Positions 53,132 to 60,861 of a DNA stretch of 64,000 nucleotides are shown piece after piece (within the stretch, counting starts at the first letter, position 1; each line of letters starts with the position of its first letter). The notes under the pieces were generated by a model. It saw nothing but the letters and a program-made list of their open reading frames with translations. It had not been told where the DNA came from and did no database searches. A program made the position numbers and the translations under genes. Source of the stretch: Sunxiuqinia indica (lineage in GTDB: Bacteria > Bacteroidota > Bacteroidia > Bacteroidales > Prolixibacteraceae); assembly GCF_009847015.1 (NCBI RefSeq), contig NZ_WVEM01000006.1, positions 1 through 64,000 of the forward strand, in the 5' to 3' direction.

Positions 53132-54699
53132 TAAAATATTTTTTCTAAATGAAAACTGGTTTGTATTTCAGCCCCCTCCCTCAACACCTTCATCTTAATC
53201 TTCCGATCTTCTTTGCTTTGAAAGATAAGATTTATATCATTTAAAGACAAAGATTTATGGCTTGTATTATTCAACGATATAATCTGATCGTTTTCTTTCA
53301 AGCCTGCACGATAGCCCGGCGATCCGTTGCGGATATTATCAATCGTATAAATAGGTAATCCGGGCATGGGGCTTGAAACATCTAAGCCACTCATATTGTA
53401 GTTAAAGTCAGACTTCACCTTACTTGTCGGTCGTAATTTCAGTTGATGGTTCGGGTAATCCAGCGTCACAAAAAACCGCCGTAAGATTTCAGCTCCAAGT
53501 GTGCCATTTCTATCGTTTGCCACAATTAACTCTTCAATCATATCATTTTGCGGGAAAGATACGATTGGCGCAGTCAGTACCAGTGGACCAACCCAGATTC
53601 CGCCAATCCGTCCTTTCGTTCCATATAAATCACCGCTTAATCCTCTGCCAAGAAAAGTCTCAATATGTTTACTGGGAATATCAATCCGATCATCAGATTT
53701 GGTTGAAAGCCAGATGGCATCACTGGCCCCGGTATCAACGAGTAGCTTAACCGGTACTTCCTCATTGTCGTCCGTCATAATAGTTGTCCTCACAAAAGGT
53801 TTATTGTGCTCAAAATGTAAGGGCATCACAATATCTTTATTTCGAACCCGATCACGATAATGCTCCGGTTGGATCACGGTAATTTTCTGGTCGTCATAAT
53901 CTATTTCAACAACAAAGTCCTTGAACAAGTCGAAGCCAATGAGTCCGTGTACCGGAATACCCAGTATTTGAGAGATCTGGAAATTGTCATTAATCACCAT
54001 TTGCACTTCCTGATTCCAGGCCACCAGCCCACCTATTTTCATCGTATTATTTCCTGATCGATATGCGGTGAGGCCTTCTCCTTCTCCAAGCCCCCTTATT
54101 TTAATGGGCTTCAGCATATTCAGGTTAAGCTTATTCACATACGGTAGCTCTGTAATAATCGGCAACCGAACGCCGGTATCCAGAATAAAGTTCAGAGTGT
54201 CCGAATCGTTGATGCTGACTGGAATAATAATCAGATTGCTGGCAGATTTAAACTCGAACGTGACTGATTTGCGTCCCCGGTCTGCAAATTCAAAACGGTT
54301 TTTGCTTGGTTGAAATTTTATCCTTTTCTCATAATCGACAGATTCCCGAAGCGGAACATAATCGCGTACAACCAGAAGATTGTTTTCTATCTCGAAAATG
54401 AGATAGAAATCTTTCATGAGCTTTTCCAGAACATCACGAATCGGCTTGTTCGAAACATTCAAGGTAATGTTCTTTCCCTCAAGTAATTCAGAGTTATATG
54501 AGTAGTCCAGATCGAAGTAATCGCATATCTGCTCGATCACCTTAGACAGTGATTCATTTTCAGCATAAAGACTGATATTTTGATCCAGGATCGGATCTCC
54601 TTGCTTTTCTTCCTGAGCGGATACTCGTAAAGGAAAATAGATGATCAGTAGAATCAATATGAAAATTGAAGCACCGACTTTTATTCGTGTTGTATTCAT
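53131..54699 (-). CDS. STN-double aspartyl protease-PDZ protein, 522 aa
   Basis: Signal peptide (FILILLIIYFPLRVSAQ) to about residue 29; STN domain about 38-112 (ENESLSKVIEQICDYFDLDY). Then come two retropepsin-like halves with active-site triplets D174-T-G in LNFILDTGVRLPIITELPYV and D322-T-G in VKLLVDTGASDAIWLS. A PDZ domain covers about 440-515 (GSPGYRAGLKENDQIISLNN). Exported aspartyl protease-PDZ proteins are common in Bacteroidota, but joining one to an STN domain within a sigma/FecR operon is unusual. It may cleave or sense the FecR periplasmic part (inference). DTGVR in the first half lacks the usual DTGA(S/T), so one site may be weakened. Confidence 0.87.
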   Translation of the reverse strand: MNTTRIKVGASIFILILLIIYFPLRVSAQEEKQGDPILDQNISLYAENESLSKVIEQICDYFDLDYSYNSELLEGKNITLNVSNKPIRDVLEKLMKDFYLIFEIENNLLVVRDYVPLRESVDYEKRIKFQPSKNRFEFADRGRKSVTFEFKSASNLIIIPVSINDSDTLNFILDTGVRLPIITELPYVNKLNLNMLKPIKIRGLGEGEGLTAYRSGNNTMKIGGLVAWNQEVQMVINDNFQISQILGIPVHGLIGFDLFKDFVVEIDYDDQKITVIQPEHYRDRVRNKDIVMPLHFEHNKPFVRTTIMTDDNEEVPVKLLVDTGASDAIWLSTKSDDRIDIPSKHIETFLGRGLSGDLYGTKGRIGGIWVGPLVLTAPIVSFPQNDMIEELIVANDRNGTLGAEILRRFFVTLDYPNHQLKLRPTSKVKSDFNYNMSGLDVSSPMPGLPIYTIDNIRNGSPGYRAGLKENDQIISLNNTSHKSLSLNDINLIFQSKEDRKIKMKVLREGAEIQTSFHLEKIF

Positions 54700-54720
54700 G
54701 GCTTAATTTGTTTTTAACGA

Positions 54721-55731
54721 TTAGGCTTCTTTCTTCAATAAATAATGCTCACCAGTTCTGGAAACCGACAATCCATGGGTCTCTGAGATAACTTTTAGAA
54801 TGAAATCCAATGGTTCGTTTTCAAAATGAGCATTTAAGAGCAGGTCGTTTAGACTGAGATCGTTCAATTCAATTTGAACACGGTACACTTTATTCAGCTG
54901 GCTGATGACTTCCTTCAATGAAGTTTCACTAAAAACGAACGACCGTGTTTTCCACGCCAGGTAGTTTGGATCGGCATTTAAGCTCTTAACGAGCTGTTTA
55001 CTGACACTCTCGAAAATTCCCTTTTCTCCGGGATTAAGAAGTAGCCGGTTCATAGACTGACCAATATCATTTTTTGAAAACTGCACCTTCCCGGTAGCAA
55101 CAATAACTTCAATCCTATCACTGCCCGGGTAAGCGTTAACCGTAAAGCTCGTTCCAAGAACTTTTATGGTTGCTTCACCGGCACGAATAATAAAGGGCTT
55201 GTTGGGATCAGGCGTTACTTCAAAAAAAGCTTCTCCTTCAATAAAAACTTCTCTTTTGTTACTTCCAAACTGATCAGGATAATTTATTTTTGAATCTCGA
55301 TTTAGCGTCACAATCGTTCCATCAGCCAATTCAACTTGTGAAAGTCCGCTGTCGTCCACTTTAATTTCGGCTAAGGTTTGCCCGGAAAGCTGCTGCTTGC
55401 CAACGAAATAGGCGGCGGAAACAACCAACAATGCAAGCACTATGGCAGCAGCGATCTTCAGAGTTCGAAGTGTTACTATTCTAGACCCTGATCCGGCTTT
55501 TCTCCTATGAATTTGTGTGTTCACCTTTGCGTAAGCCTTTGGTGTATTGTATTGCTTGATTTTAAAATAAAGATCAACTTTTTCAGACAATTCAGAGATT
55601 CGCTTTTTCTCTGCTTCGTCAACGAAAATGGATTCAACATCTTCCTTTCCCGGACTTGCCGGATCCTCATAAAGTTGTCGGGCAAGCTGCTCCCAATCCT
55701 TCTGCGATATGTTTTTGTTTGTTCCCATCAT
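54721..55731 (-). CDS. FecR-type transmembrane anti-sigma/sigma regulator
   Basis: The 336-aa protein has a cytoplasmic N-terminus (about residues 1-90) with DWEQLARQLYEDPASPGKED, one membrane helix (about 92-110, LKIAAAIVLALLVVSAAYF), then the periplasmic FecR domain: VELADGTIVTLNRDSKINYP, REVFIEGEAFFEVTPDPNKP, IIRAGEATIKVLGTSFTVNA. A DUF4974 STN-interacting tail follows (FSETSLKEVISQLNKVYRVQ, PLDFILKVISETHGL). It controls the sigma factor encoded upstream (33-bp gap) and should receive the signal from an STN domain. Confidence 0.96.
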   Translation of the reverse strand: MMGTNKNISQKDWEQLARQLYEDPASPGKEDVESIFVDEAEKKRISELSEKVDLYFKIKQYNTPKAYAKVNTQIHRRKAGSGSRIVTLRTLKIAAAIVLALLVVSAAYFVGKQQLSGQTLAEIKVDDSGLSQVELADGTIVTLNRDSKINYPDQFGSNKREVFIEGEAFFEVTPDPNKPFIIRAGEATIKVLGTSFTVNAYPGSDRIEVIVATGKVQFSKNDIGQSMNRLLLNPGEKGIFESVSKQLVKSLNADPNYLAWKTRSFVFSETSLKEVISQLNKVYRVQIELNDLSLNDLLLNAHFENEPLDFILKVISETHGLSVSRTGEHYLLKKEA

Positions 55732-55764
55732 TTACAAGACAAGGCTGCACCGAATTACCCTTAA

Positions 55765-56349
55765 TTACTTTTGGTTAATTCTAAAAATGGCTAAGCCAAT
55801 CCAATAGTCTTTATAATCATCGAGTTTTGCCCGCAATTGCTTTAAAGCCAGCCCCATTTGAGCTTCCACCGTTTTAATTGAAATGCCCAGTTGATCTGCA
55901 ATTTCCTGATACTTTAAACCTTCTTCCCGACTTAGTTTAAAAATGTTACGTCTTTTATCGGGCAAGGATTCGATGCTTTCGGCGATCTTTTCAGACAGAC
56001 CTACTTCTAAAAAATAATCTGATTCATTGATCTCTTGATTGAAGTTTTCCAGGACAGATTGAACATGCTTATCTTTAATTTTTTCGTGCTGAAGTTGATT
56101 TAGACAGTGATTTTTAACGGATCTAAACAAATAGTTCTTAACCGATGAGTCGATCGACAATTTTTGCCTTTTGCTCCAGAATTTCACAAAAAAATCCTGG
56201 ACAATTTCTTCGGATTTCTCGTTATCCTTAAAAAATTGATTTGCAAATAAACATAGCGACGCATAATAGGTATTGAAAATTGTTTCAAAGGCTTTTTCAT
56301 CGCTTTGCCGAATTTGATCAAATAGTCTCTTTTCTTCCTGTTTATTCAT
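55765..56349 (-). CDS. FecI-like ECF sigma factor
   Basis: The 194-aa sigma factor has region 2 (DEKAFETIFNTYYASLCLFA, FFKDNEKSEEIVQDFFVKFW) and region 4 (IESLPDKRRNIFKLSREEGL, KYQEIADQLGISIKTVEAQM). It belongs to the Bacteroidetes family-1 RNA polymerase sigma-70 factors that pair with FecR. It would direct transcription of this operon when the surface signal is received. The first gene of the minus-strand operon; no TAnnTTTG box was seen ahead, in line with self-activation by its own sigma. Confidence 0.95.
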   Translation of the reverse strand: MNKQEEKRLFDQIRQSDEKAFETIFNTYYASLCLFANQFFKDNEKSEEIVQDFFVKFWSKRQKLSIDSSVKNYLFRSVKNHCLNQLQHEKIKDKHVQSVLENFNQEINESDYFLEVGLSEKIAESIESLPDKRRNIFKLSREEGLKYQEIADQLGISIKTVEAQMGLALKQLRAKLDDYKDYWIGLAIFRINQK

Positions 56350-56586
56350 TATTTAGTCCGTCAGCCATGGGATAACCAAATGCTAAGTTATCAAAAAATA
56401 AGATGCTTGTGGAAGAAAAAACCCTAAATCCGGCAATTGATTTTGTGCAACAAAATCACATACAAAGATGGCTGCTACGTGGGAATTGTTCGTGTTTATC
56501 CAACATCAGTGCTCATTACTTGTGTCATTTCCCTTATCTTGGTATGTGTTTACCGTTTTCTAATTCGAGTTGGAAAAAATGAGAAC

Positions 56587-57061
56587 ATGATGAAGAAATT
56601 ACTTATCGGCTTTAGCGTTACTTTTTTTCTTTTTAGAATTGCAGCAGCCCAGGACTATGATACCCGGATTGGTTTGCGAGGTGGATTTACTAATGGATTC
56701 ACTATCAAAAACTTTTTCGCTCATAATACTGCAATTGAAGGAATCGTTACAACTCGATGAAAAGGAATAAATTTAACAGGGTTGTACGAAACTCTCAACG
56801 AAACAGCTACCGTTGAAGAACTTAACTGGTATTATGGATTTGGCGGACACATTGGGTTTTGGGATGGCAATCGGGTCAATTGGGCTGACGACAATAATGC
56901 CTACACCGTCATTGGAATTGATGGTATTTTAGGACTGGAGTATCATTTTGCCAGAGCCCCCCATCTGTATCAGTGTCGATTGGAAGCCAACCTTCAACGT
57001 GATCGGGAATTCTGACTTTTGGGGAGGTGGAGGAGCCATTTCGATCCGATATACTTTTTAG
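56587..57061 (+). pseudogene. Broken outer-membrane beta-barrel gene
   Basis: The frame begins MMKKLLIGFSVTFFLFRIAA (signal peptide), then DYDTRIGLRGGFTNGFTIKN. A TGA at 56758-56760 stands where the context (TTR-stop-KGINLTGLYE) suggests a Trp codon. Reading on gives ELNWYYGFGGHIGFWDG and TVIGIDGILGLEYHFARAP. At a six-C run (56957-56962) the frame then shifts; the restored end is VDWKPTFNVIGNSDFWGGGG plus AISIRYTF, a normal barrel closing strand. So a small complete OMP (about 158 aa) has one nonsense change and one homopolymer shift. Decay is likelier than sequencing error, because two different lesions are present. Confidence 0.82.
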
Positions 57062-57082
57062 AGAAATATTATTCCGATTTTT

Positions 57083-57112
57083 TTTGAGCAGAAAAAAAAT
57101 GTGTTACTTTTG
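57083..57112 (+). promoter_or_regulatory. tRNA-Leu promoter, Bacteroidota type
   Basis: TTTG (57083-57086), an 18-bp spacer and TACTTTTG (57105-57112) match the housekeeping consensus, with the same spacing as the metK promoter. The tRNA starts 15 bp downstream. Confidence 0.8.
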
Positions 57113-57126
57113 CATCGCTAATTCAA

Positions 57127-57210
57127 GCCCGGGTGGCGGAATTGGTAGACGCGCTGGATTCAAAATCCAGTGATAGCAATATCGTGCGGGTTCGATTCCC
57201 GCCCCGGGTA
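57127..57210 (+). tRNA. tRNA-Leu (anticodon CAA)
   Basis: The acceptor stem GCCCGGG (57127-57133) pairs with CCCGGGT (57203-57209), closing with a G-U pair. The D arm contains GGTAGAC. The anticodon stem CTGGA/TCCAG has loop TTCAAAA with anticodon CAA, reading TTG. A long variable arm (TGATAGCAATATCGT) marks a type II tRNA, which fits Leu. The T arm is GCGGGTTCGATTCCCGC. The discriminator is A and CCA is not encoded. Confidence 0.95.
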
Positions 57211-57213
57211 CAG

Positions 57214-57252
57214 AAAACCCTCTCAAATACTTTATTTGAGAGGGTTTTTATT
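57214..57252 (+). terminator. Terminator after tRNA-Leu
   Basis: AAACCCTCTCAAATA/TATTTGAGAGGGTTT forms a long, nearly perfect stem (57215-57249) followed by TT and an AT-rich tract. Confidence 0.88.
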
Positions 57253-57435
57253 TCTACTATCGCATAGCTCCTATCCAATTCTTAAATAAATTAGTCTCTT
57301 CACTAATCTTTTAAGAATGAAAATCGTTTATCAAATACTAGAATACATTATTGACTTGAAACACCAACGGCATACTGCTCATTCAGCAAATTATCGAAGG
57401 TGGTGACATTTTCAAGCTAGCTTAAAATACGAACG

Positions 57436-57933
57436 ATGGAAAAACCCTGGAATAAAATTTCTTTTCTGTTAGGGACACAAGCACATATCCATGAGAATAT
57501 AAAGTTTGCTGACCAAAAATCTCTAGTTGTTATAATTATCAATACAGGACTGATTAGTGGACTATACAAAATTGGTATTTTAGATTACTCCTATTCACTT
57601 TTGTTGCTGTCAGCATTTATTAGTTTTTTATGTTTAGCATTTGGTATTTTATTTTCAATATTCGCTATCTGGCCAAGAGGTGAAAACAAGAATTCAGGGG
57701 CAGGTTTTTCAAACCCTGTGAGGATTTCACGCTGGGAAAATATAAGAAAATATAAAGAAGGATTTAAAGAATCAAATCCTGAAAACTTAATGGATGACCT
57801 GCTTGAATTAGTCTTTGACAGAAGTTCAATAAATAAAAAGAAATATTGTTGGCTCAAATGGGCTATCCGAGTATCATTAGTTGGATGGTTTTTAGGGCTG
57901 GTAGCTTCATTGCTTAAAGATGTTGTTGCCTAA
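57436..57933 (+). CDS. Membrane protein resembling Pycsar/DUF5706 effector (orphan)
   Basis: The 165-aa product begins with an amphipathic stretch and then HIHENIKFADQKSLVVIIIN. The 'I/LKFADxKS/A' helix start is a feature of DUF5706 (PycTM) proteins. Two close hydrophobic segments follow (about 38-58 and 62-84, ending FSIFAIWPRG). A polar middle (RISRWENIRKYKEGFKESNP) and a final membrane helix (WAIRVSLVGWFLGLVASLL) complete the picture. Pycsar effectors are membrane proteins that abort infection on cyclic nucleotide binding. No cyclase gene lies nearby, so this is an orphan or unrelated look-alike. Its place just behind a tRNA gene fits a horizontally acquired gene. Confidence 0.6.
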   Translation: MEKPWNKISFLLGTQAHIHENIKFADQKSLVVIIINTGLISGLYKIGILDYSYSLLLLSAFISFLCLAFGILFSIFAIWPRGENKNSGAGFSNPVRISRWENIRKYKEGFKESNPENLMDDLLELVFDRSSINKKKYCWLKWAIRVSLVGWFLGLVASLLKDVVA

Positions 57934-58154
57934 ATAATTAGTTAACGATAGGCATACATTTCTGACATACGCCGGCCAACTTGAACCTCCGTTGACAAGA
58001 AACTGCTCTCCGTGTCAGATTTTTCCCTCTTTTAATAATAACAATTAGATTTTATTCATGATCCCTCTTTCGATTTCAACAAAACAATTCTTTAACCTTT
58101 CCAATACCATCATTTAAAAGGATTTATGTAAATTGCGCTAAATTTTTGAAAATC

Positions 58155-59267
58155 ATGAGCAACCTAAAGTCCAACGTAACAAGTTTCCTGTTTTTCATTT
58201 CAGTCCTTTCTGTTTCAGCGCAAAGCCGCACCGAAATTGCCATTCCTGATATACCAGGATACAAAACCCTGAAATGCGATTTTCATATGCACACCATTTT
58301 TTCTGATGGTGATGTGTGGCCAACCATCCGAGTACAGGAAGCCTGGCAAGAAGGACTGGACGCCATCGCCATTACGGACCATATTGAATATCTGCCCCAT
58401 TCGCAGGACTTGGCTGAAATAGATCATAACCGAGCGTACGAAATTGCCGAACCATTGGCCAATCAAATGGGTGTGGTGCTTATCCCAGGAAGTGAGATTA
58501 CCCGCAAAATGCCACCCGGGCATCTGAATGCTTTGTTTGTAACCAATGCCAACTTGTTGGAGCGCGAAGATTGGATGGATGCTTGCCTGGAAGCGAAAGA
58601 ACAGGGAGCATTTGTGTTTTGGAATCATCCCGGATGGAAAGCACAACAGCCTGATAGCACCCTTTGGTGGACGGAACATACACAATTACAGGAAAAGGGA
58701 ATTTTAAATGGCATTGAAGTTTACAATGAAAAAGAATTCTACCCGGAAGCTCTGCAATGGGCAAAAAGCAAACAGTTAACCTTGCTCTGTAATTCTGATG
58801 TTCATGCACCCATTGCTATGGCCTACCCCGGAACACACCGCCCAATGACACTGGTTTTTGCAACAGAGAAATCGAAAGGTGCCATAAAACAAGCCTTGAA
58901 AGATCGGCGAACAGTAGCATATTTCGACAACCAGCTGGTTGGTAGCCGACAATTCCTAACACCTTTGTTTTTAGGCTCTATTACAATCAAAACGAAGCAA
59001 GCTGGCCTGGAGAACCATCAGCTCAAAAAGATCATGATCCACAATTCAAGCGATATCGATTTTCATTTGAAACAACGGCAACCCTCTATCGGCTTTTCGT
59101 ACCCTGACGAAATTATACTTGAGGCGCATCGTACGGTTTTTTTGGATCTAACAGGCACATCCGACGAGGTAAAAACAATGGAGCGCCTTCAACTTTTTTA
59201 TGAGGTTACAAACCTGAACATGTTATCAGGAAAACCATTGCCGGTTAATCTTGAAGTGGTGAACTAA
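58155..59267 (+). CDS. PHP domain (Sb-PDE family) phosphodiesterase, exported
   Basis: The ATG at 58155 gives a 370-residue protein; the TTG at 58146 is not required. A signal peptide (VTSFLFFISVLSVSAQ) is followed by the PHP domain: CDFHMHTIFSDGDVWPTIRV (metal-binding H-x-H and D), IAITDHIEYLPH, VLIPGSEITRKMP and HLNALFV, then FWNHPGWKAQQPD and LLCNSDVHAPIAM, the remaining metal ligands. The enzyme probably hydrolyses phosphodiesters in the periplasm, by analogy with Sb-PDE. It stands alone with a hairpin terminator just behind it. Confidence 0.9.
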   Translation: MSNLKSNVTSFLFFISVLSVSAQSRTEIAIPDIPGYKTLKCDFHMHTIFSDGDVWPTIRVQEAWQEGLDAIAITDHIEYLPHSQDLAEIDHNRAYEIAEPLANQMGVVLIPGSEITRKMPPGHLNALFVTNANLLEREDWMDACLEAKEQGAFVFWNHPGWKAQQPDSTLWWTEHTQLQEKGILNGIEVYNEKEFYPEALQWAKSKQLTLLCNSDVHAPIAMAYPGTHRPMTLVFATEKSKGAIKQALKDRRTVAYFDNQLVGSRQFLTPLFLGSITIKTKQAGLENHQLKKIMIHNSSDIDFHLKQRQPSIGFSYPDEIILEAHRTVFLDLTGTSDEVKTMERLQLFYEVTNLNMLSGKPLPVNLEVVN

Positions 59268-59268
59268 A

Positions 59269-59310
59269 GAAAGGAAGAGCGATAAACATCTGTTTACCGC
59301 TCTTCCTTTA
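59269..59310 (+). terminator. Hairpin after the PHP phosphodiesterase gene
   Basis: AAAGGAAGAGCGATAAACA pairs with TGTTTACCGCTCTTCCTTT (one mismatch), a 19-bp stem from 59270 to 59309. There is no T-run behind it, so it could end transcription only weakly or protect the 3' end. The remaining ~330 bp to the MscS gene are AT-rich and hold no gene. Confidence 0.6.
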
Positions 59311-59645
59311 AACAAACAACTAAAATTACCTTATTTCTTTGCAATCAGATCAACCAATCAACCCTAAAAAAGTCCCTAATAACAAAACAAAGACTATGTG
59401 ATTGCAAAGGATTATATGATACGATGTTTCATACAATAAGTTTCATTTGCTGCTAAACTGGTTCTTTTAGTGCGATTACATTCTTCTTTAACCATAGGAA
59501 TACGTCATGCAATACCTATTGTCAATAGATGTTTCACTTTGTGCCAGCCTCTGGTGAAAATGTTTTGATTTTTTTTCTTATTGAATTATTACAAGAATTC
59601 CCGTAACTTATTCAATCAAAATAATTAAACCTAAATTCATAAATA

Positions 59646-60458
59646 ATGGAAGATTATCGAGATTTAATTGACAAAGCCTACGAGCTGATGCTTGTCTATG
59701 CTCCCAAGGTCGTACTGGCCATTCTGGTCCTTGTTATCGGCATGTGGATCATCAACCGATTTACGAAGGCTACCAGACGAATGATGACTGTTCGTAGTGT
59801 CAACGTTTCGCTGATTGGATTTGTATCCAGCTTGGCCAATCTGGGACTTAAAGCTCTTCTGCTGGTCAGCGTGGCTGGCATGATCGGCATCCAAACAACC
59901 TCTTTCATCGCGATTCTGGGTGCTGCGGGGCTGGCAATTGGCTTAGCTCTTCAAGGTACTTTAGCAAATTTTGCTGGTGGAGTTATGATCCTGATTTTTA
60001 AGCCCTACAATGTGGGGGACTTGATTAAAGCTCAGGGGCATCTGGGCGTAGTGAAGGAAATCCACATCTTCGTAACTATTTTGTTGTCGCCAGAGAGTAA
60101 AACGATCATCATTCCAAACGGAGCTATTTCAAATGGTGATATTACCAACTACACCACCGAAGGAAAAATCCGTGTTGACATGACTTTCGGAATTTCTTAC
60201 GAATCCAATATAAAAAACGCGAAAGATGTTTTGATGGGTATCTTAACAGCTCATCCAAAGGTATTGAAAGAACCGGCACCTTTTGTTGGAGTCAGCGAGT
60301 TGGCCGATAGTTCGGTGAATCTTGCTGTTCGTCCACATGCGAAGCCCCAAGATTATTGGGCCGTTTATTTTGATGTGTATGAAAATGGAAAAATTGCGCT
60401 GGATGAAGCTAAAATTACGATCCCATTCCCTCAAGTAGATGTTCATATGGATAAATAG
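59646..60458 (+). CDS. Small-conductance mechanosensitive channel, MscS family
   Basis: The 270-residue channel has three membrane helices (about 16-36, 55-76 and 80-105). The pore helix is LGAAGLAIGLALQGTLANFA, with the Gly/Ala packing pattern of MscS TM3. The beta domain follows with GGVMILIFKPYNVGDLIKAQ and SKTIIIPNGAISNGDITNYT, a family hallmark. It opens under membrane tension to release solutes in hypo-osmotic shock. Single gene ahead of the trp leader. Confidence 0.96.
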   Translation: MEDYRDLIDKAYELMLVYAPKVVLAILVLVIGMWIINRFTKATRRMMTVRSVNVSLIGFVSSLANLGLKALLLVSVAGMIGIQTTSFIAILGAAGLAIGLALQGTLANFAGGVMILIFKPYNVGDLIKAQGHLGVVKEIHIFVTILLSPESKTIIIPNGAISNGDITNYTTEGKIRVDMTFGISYESNIKNAKDVLMGILTAHPKVLKEPAPFVGVSELADSSVNLAVRPHAKPQDYWAVYFDVYENGKIALDEAKITIPFPQVDVHMDK

Positions 60459-60627
60459 GTTTCCGACTGGCTCTCCTGACTACGCGATGAAAAAGTCATT
60501 TAATCCTCCTTCTTCATGCATTAAAAAAATAACATTTTTAGAAGGTCAGTGAGTTTTTATTTGGCAGTTCAAATAAAAATTCATTTTTTTGTTGTCACAA
60601 GTTCAAAAAAGATAATGATATAAATAC
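60459..60627. other. Intergenic stretch ahead of the trp leader
   Basis: No gene. AT-rich with TTTTTTTGTTGTCACA (60584-60599), which offers a -33 TTTG, but no convincing TAnnTTTG box lies at 18-19 bp, so the trp promoter is not fixed. Confidence 0.35.
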
Positions 60628-60702
60628 AATATGGCTTCCGTGGTGGGGTCTTCTTTTGGTAAGAAGGTAATAGCCATATTGGTATTTTAAAAAATATTTC
60701 AA

Positions 60703-60771
60703 ATGAATCAGATCATGTTAACATCTTGGTGGTGGCGCAACAACTTTTCACAATACCGTGGAGAGAGGTAG
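60703..60771 (+). CDS. trpL: trp leader peptide, 22 aa
   Basis: The small frame encodes MNQIMLTSWWWRNNFSQYRG plus two residues before TAG. Trp is encoded by three consecutive TGG codons (60727-60735). It is followed by a Rho-independent hairpin and then trpE, so it is the sensor of charged tRNA-Trp. An earlier start-like frame (60631) of 19 codons exists but contains no Trp and probably forms the first stem instead. Confidence 0.88.
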   Translation: MNQIMLTSWWWRNNFSQYRGER

Positions 60772-60797
60772 CTTTCATGTCAAGACATGATCAAAGG

Positions 60798-60832
60798 AGC
60801 GGCTTATCGGAACACGGTAAGCCGCTTTTTTT
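60798..60832 (+). terminator. trp attenuator terminator
   Basis: AGCGGCTTATC-GGAACAC-GGTAAGCCGCT (11-bp stem, one G-T pair), followed by TTTTTTT ending at 60832. It lies 27 bp after the leader stop and 30 bp before the trpE ATG. Confidence 0.9.
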
Positions 60833-60861
60833 ATGTCGAAAATTAAATAATACAACATACC

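Larger units (their letters stand above)
60628..60832 (+). promoter_or_regulatory. trp operon leader and attenuator
   Basis: The leader holds, in order: a long-range stem AATATGGCT (60628-60636)/AGCCATATT (60672-60680); the Trp-rich leader peptide at 60703-60771; a small hairpin CATGT-CAAG-ACATG (60776-60789) that can be extended by CTTT/AAAG; and a terminator AGCGGCTTATC/GGTAAGCCGCT (60798-60826) followed by a T7 run. The extended middle hairpin (about 60771-60800) reaches the 5' arm of the terminator and would act as antiterminator when ribosomes stall at the Trp codons. This is classical ribosome-mediated attenuation (knowledge of trp leaders), supported by visible pieces; exact pairings are inferred. 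Confidence 0.8.

Noticed and set aside
56782-57015. Separate 77-aa gene
   Set aside because: It is the middle of a barrel gene whose start and end lie in other frames.
60631-60690. 19-aa small ORF as the trp leader peptide
   Set aside because: It has no Trp codon; the following 22-aa frame has three, and this one coincides with a stem.
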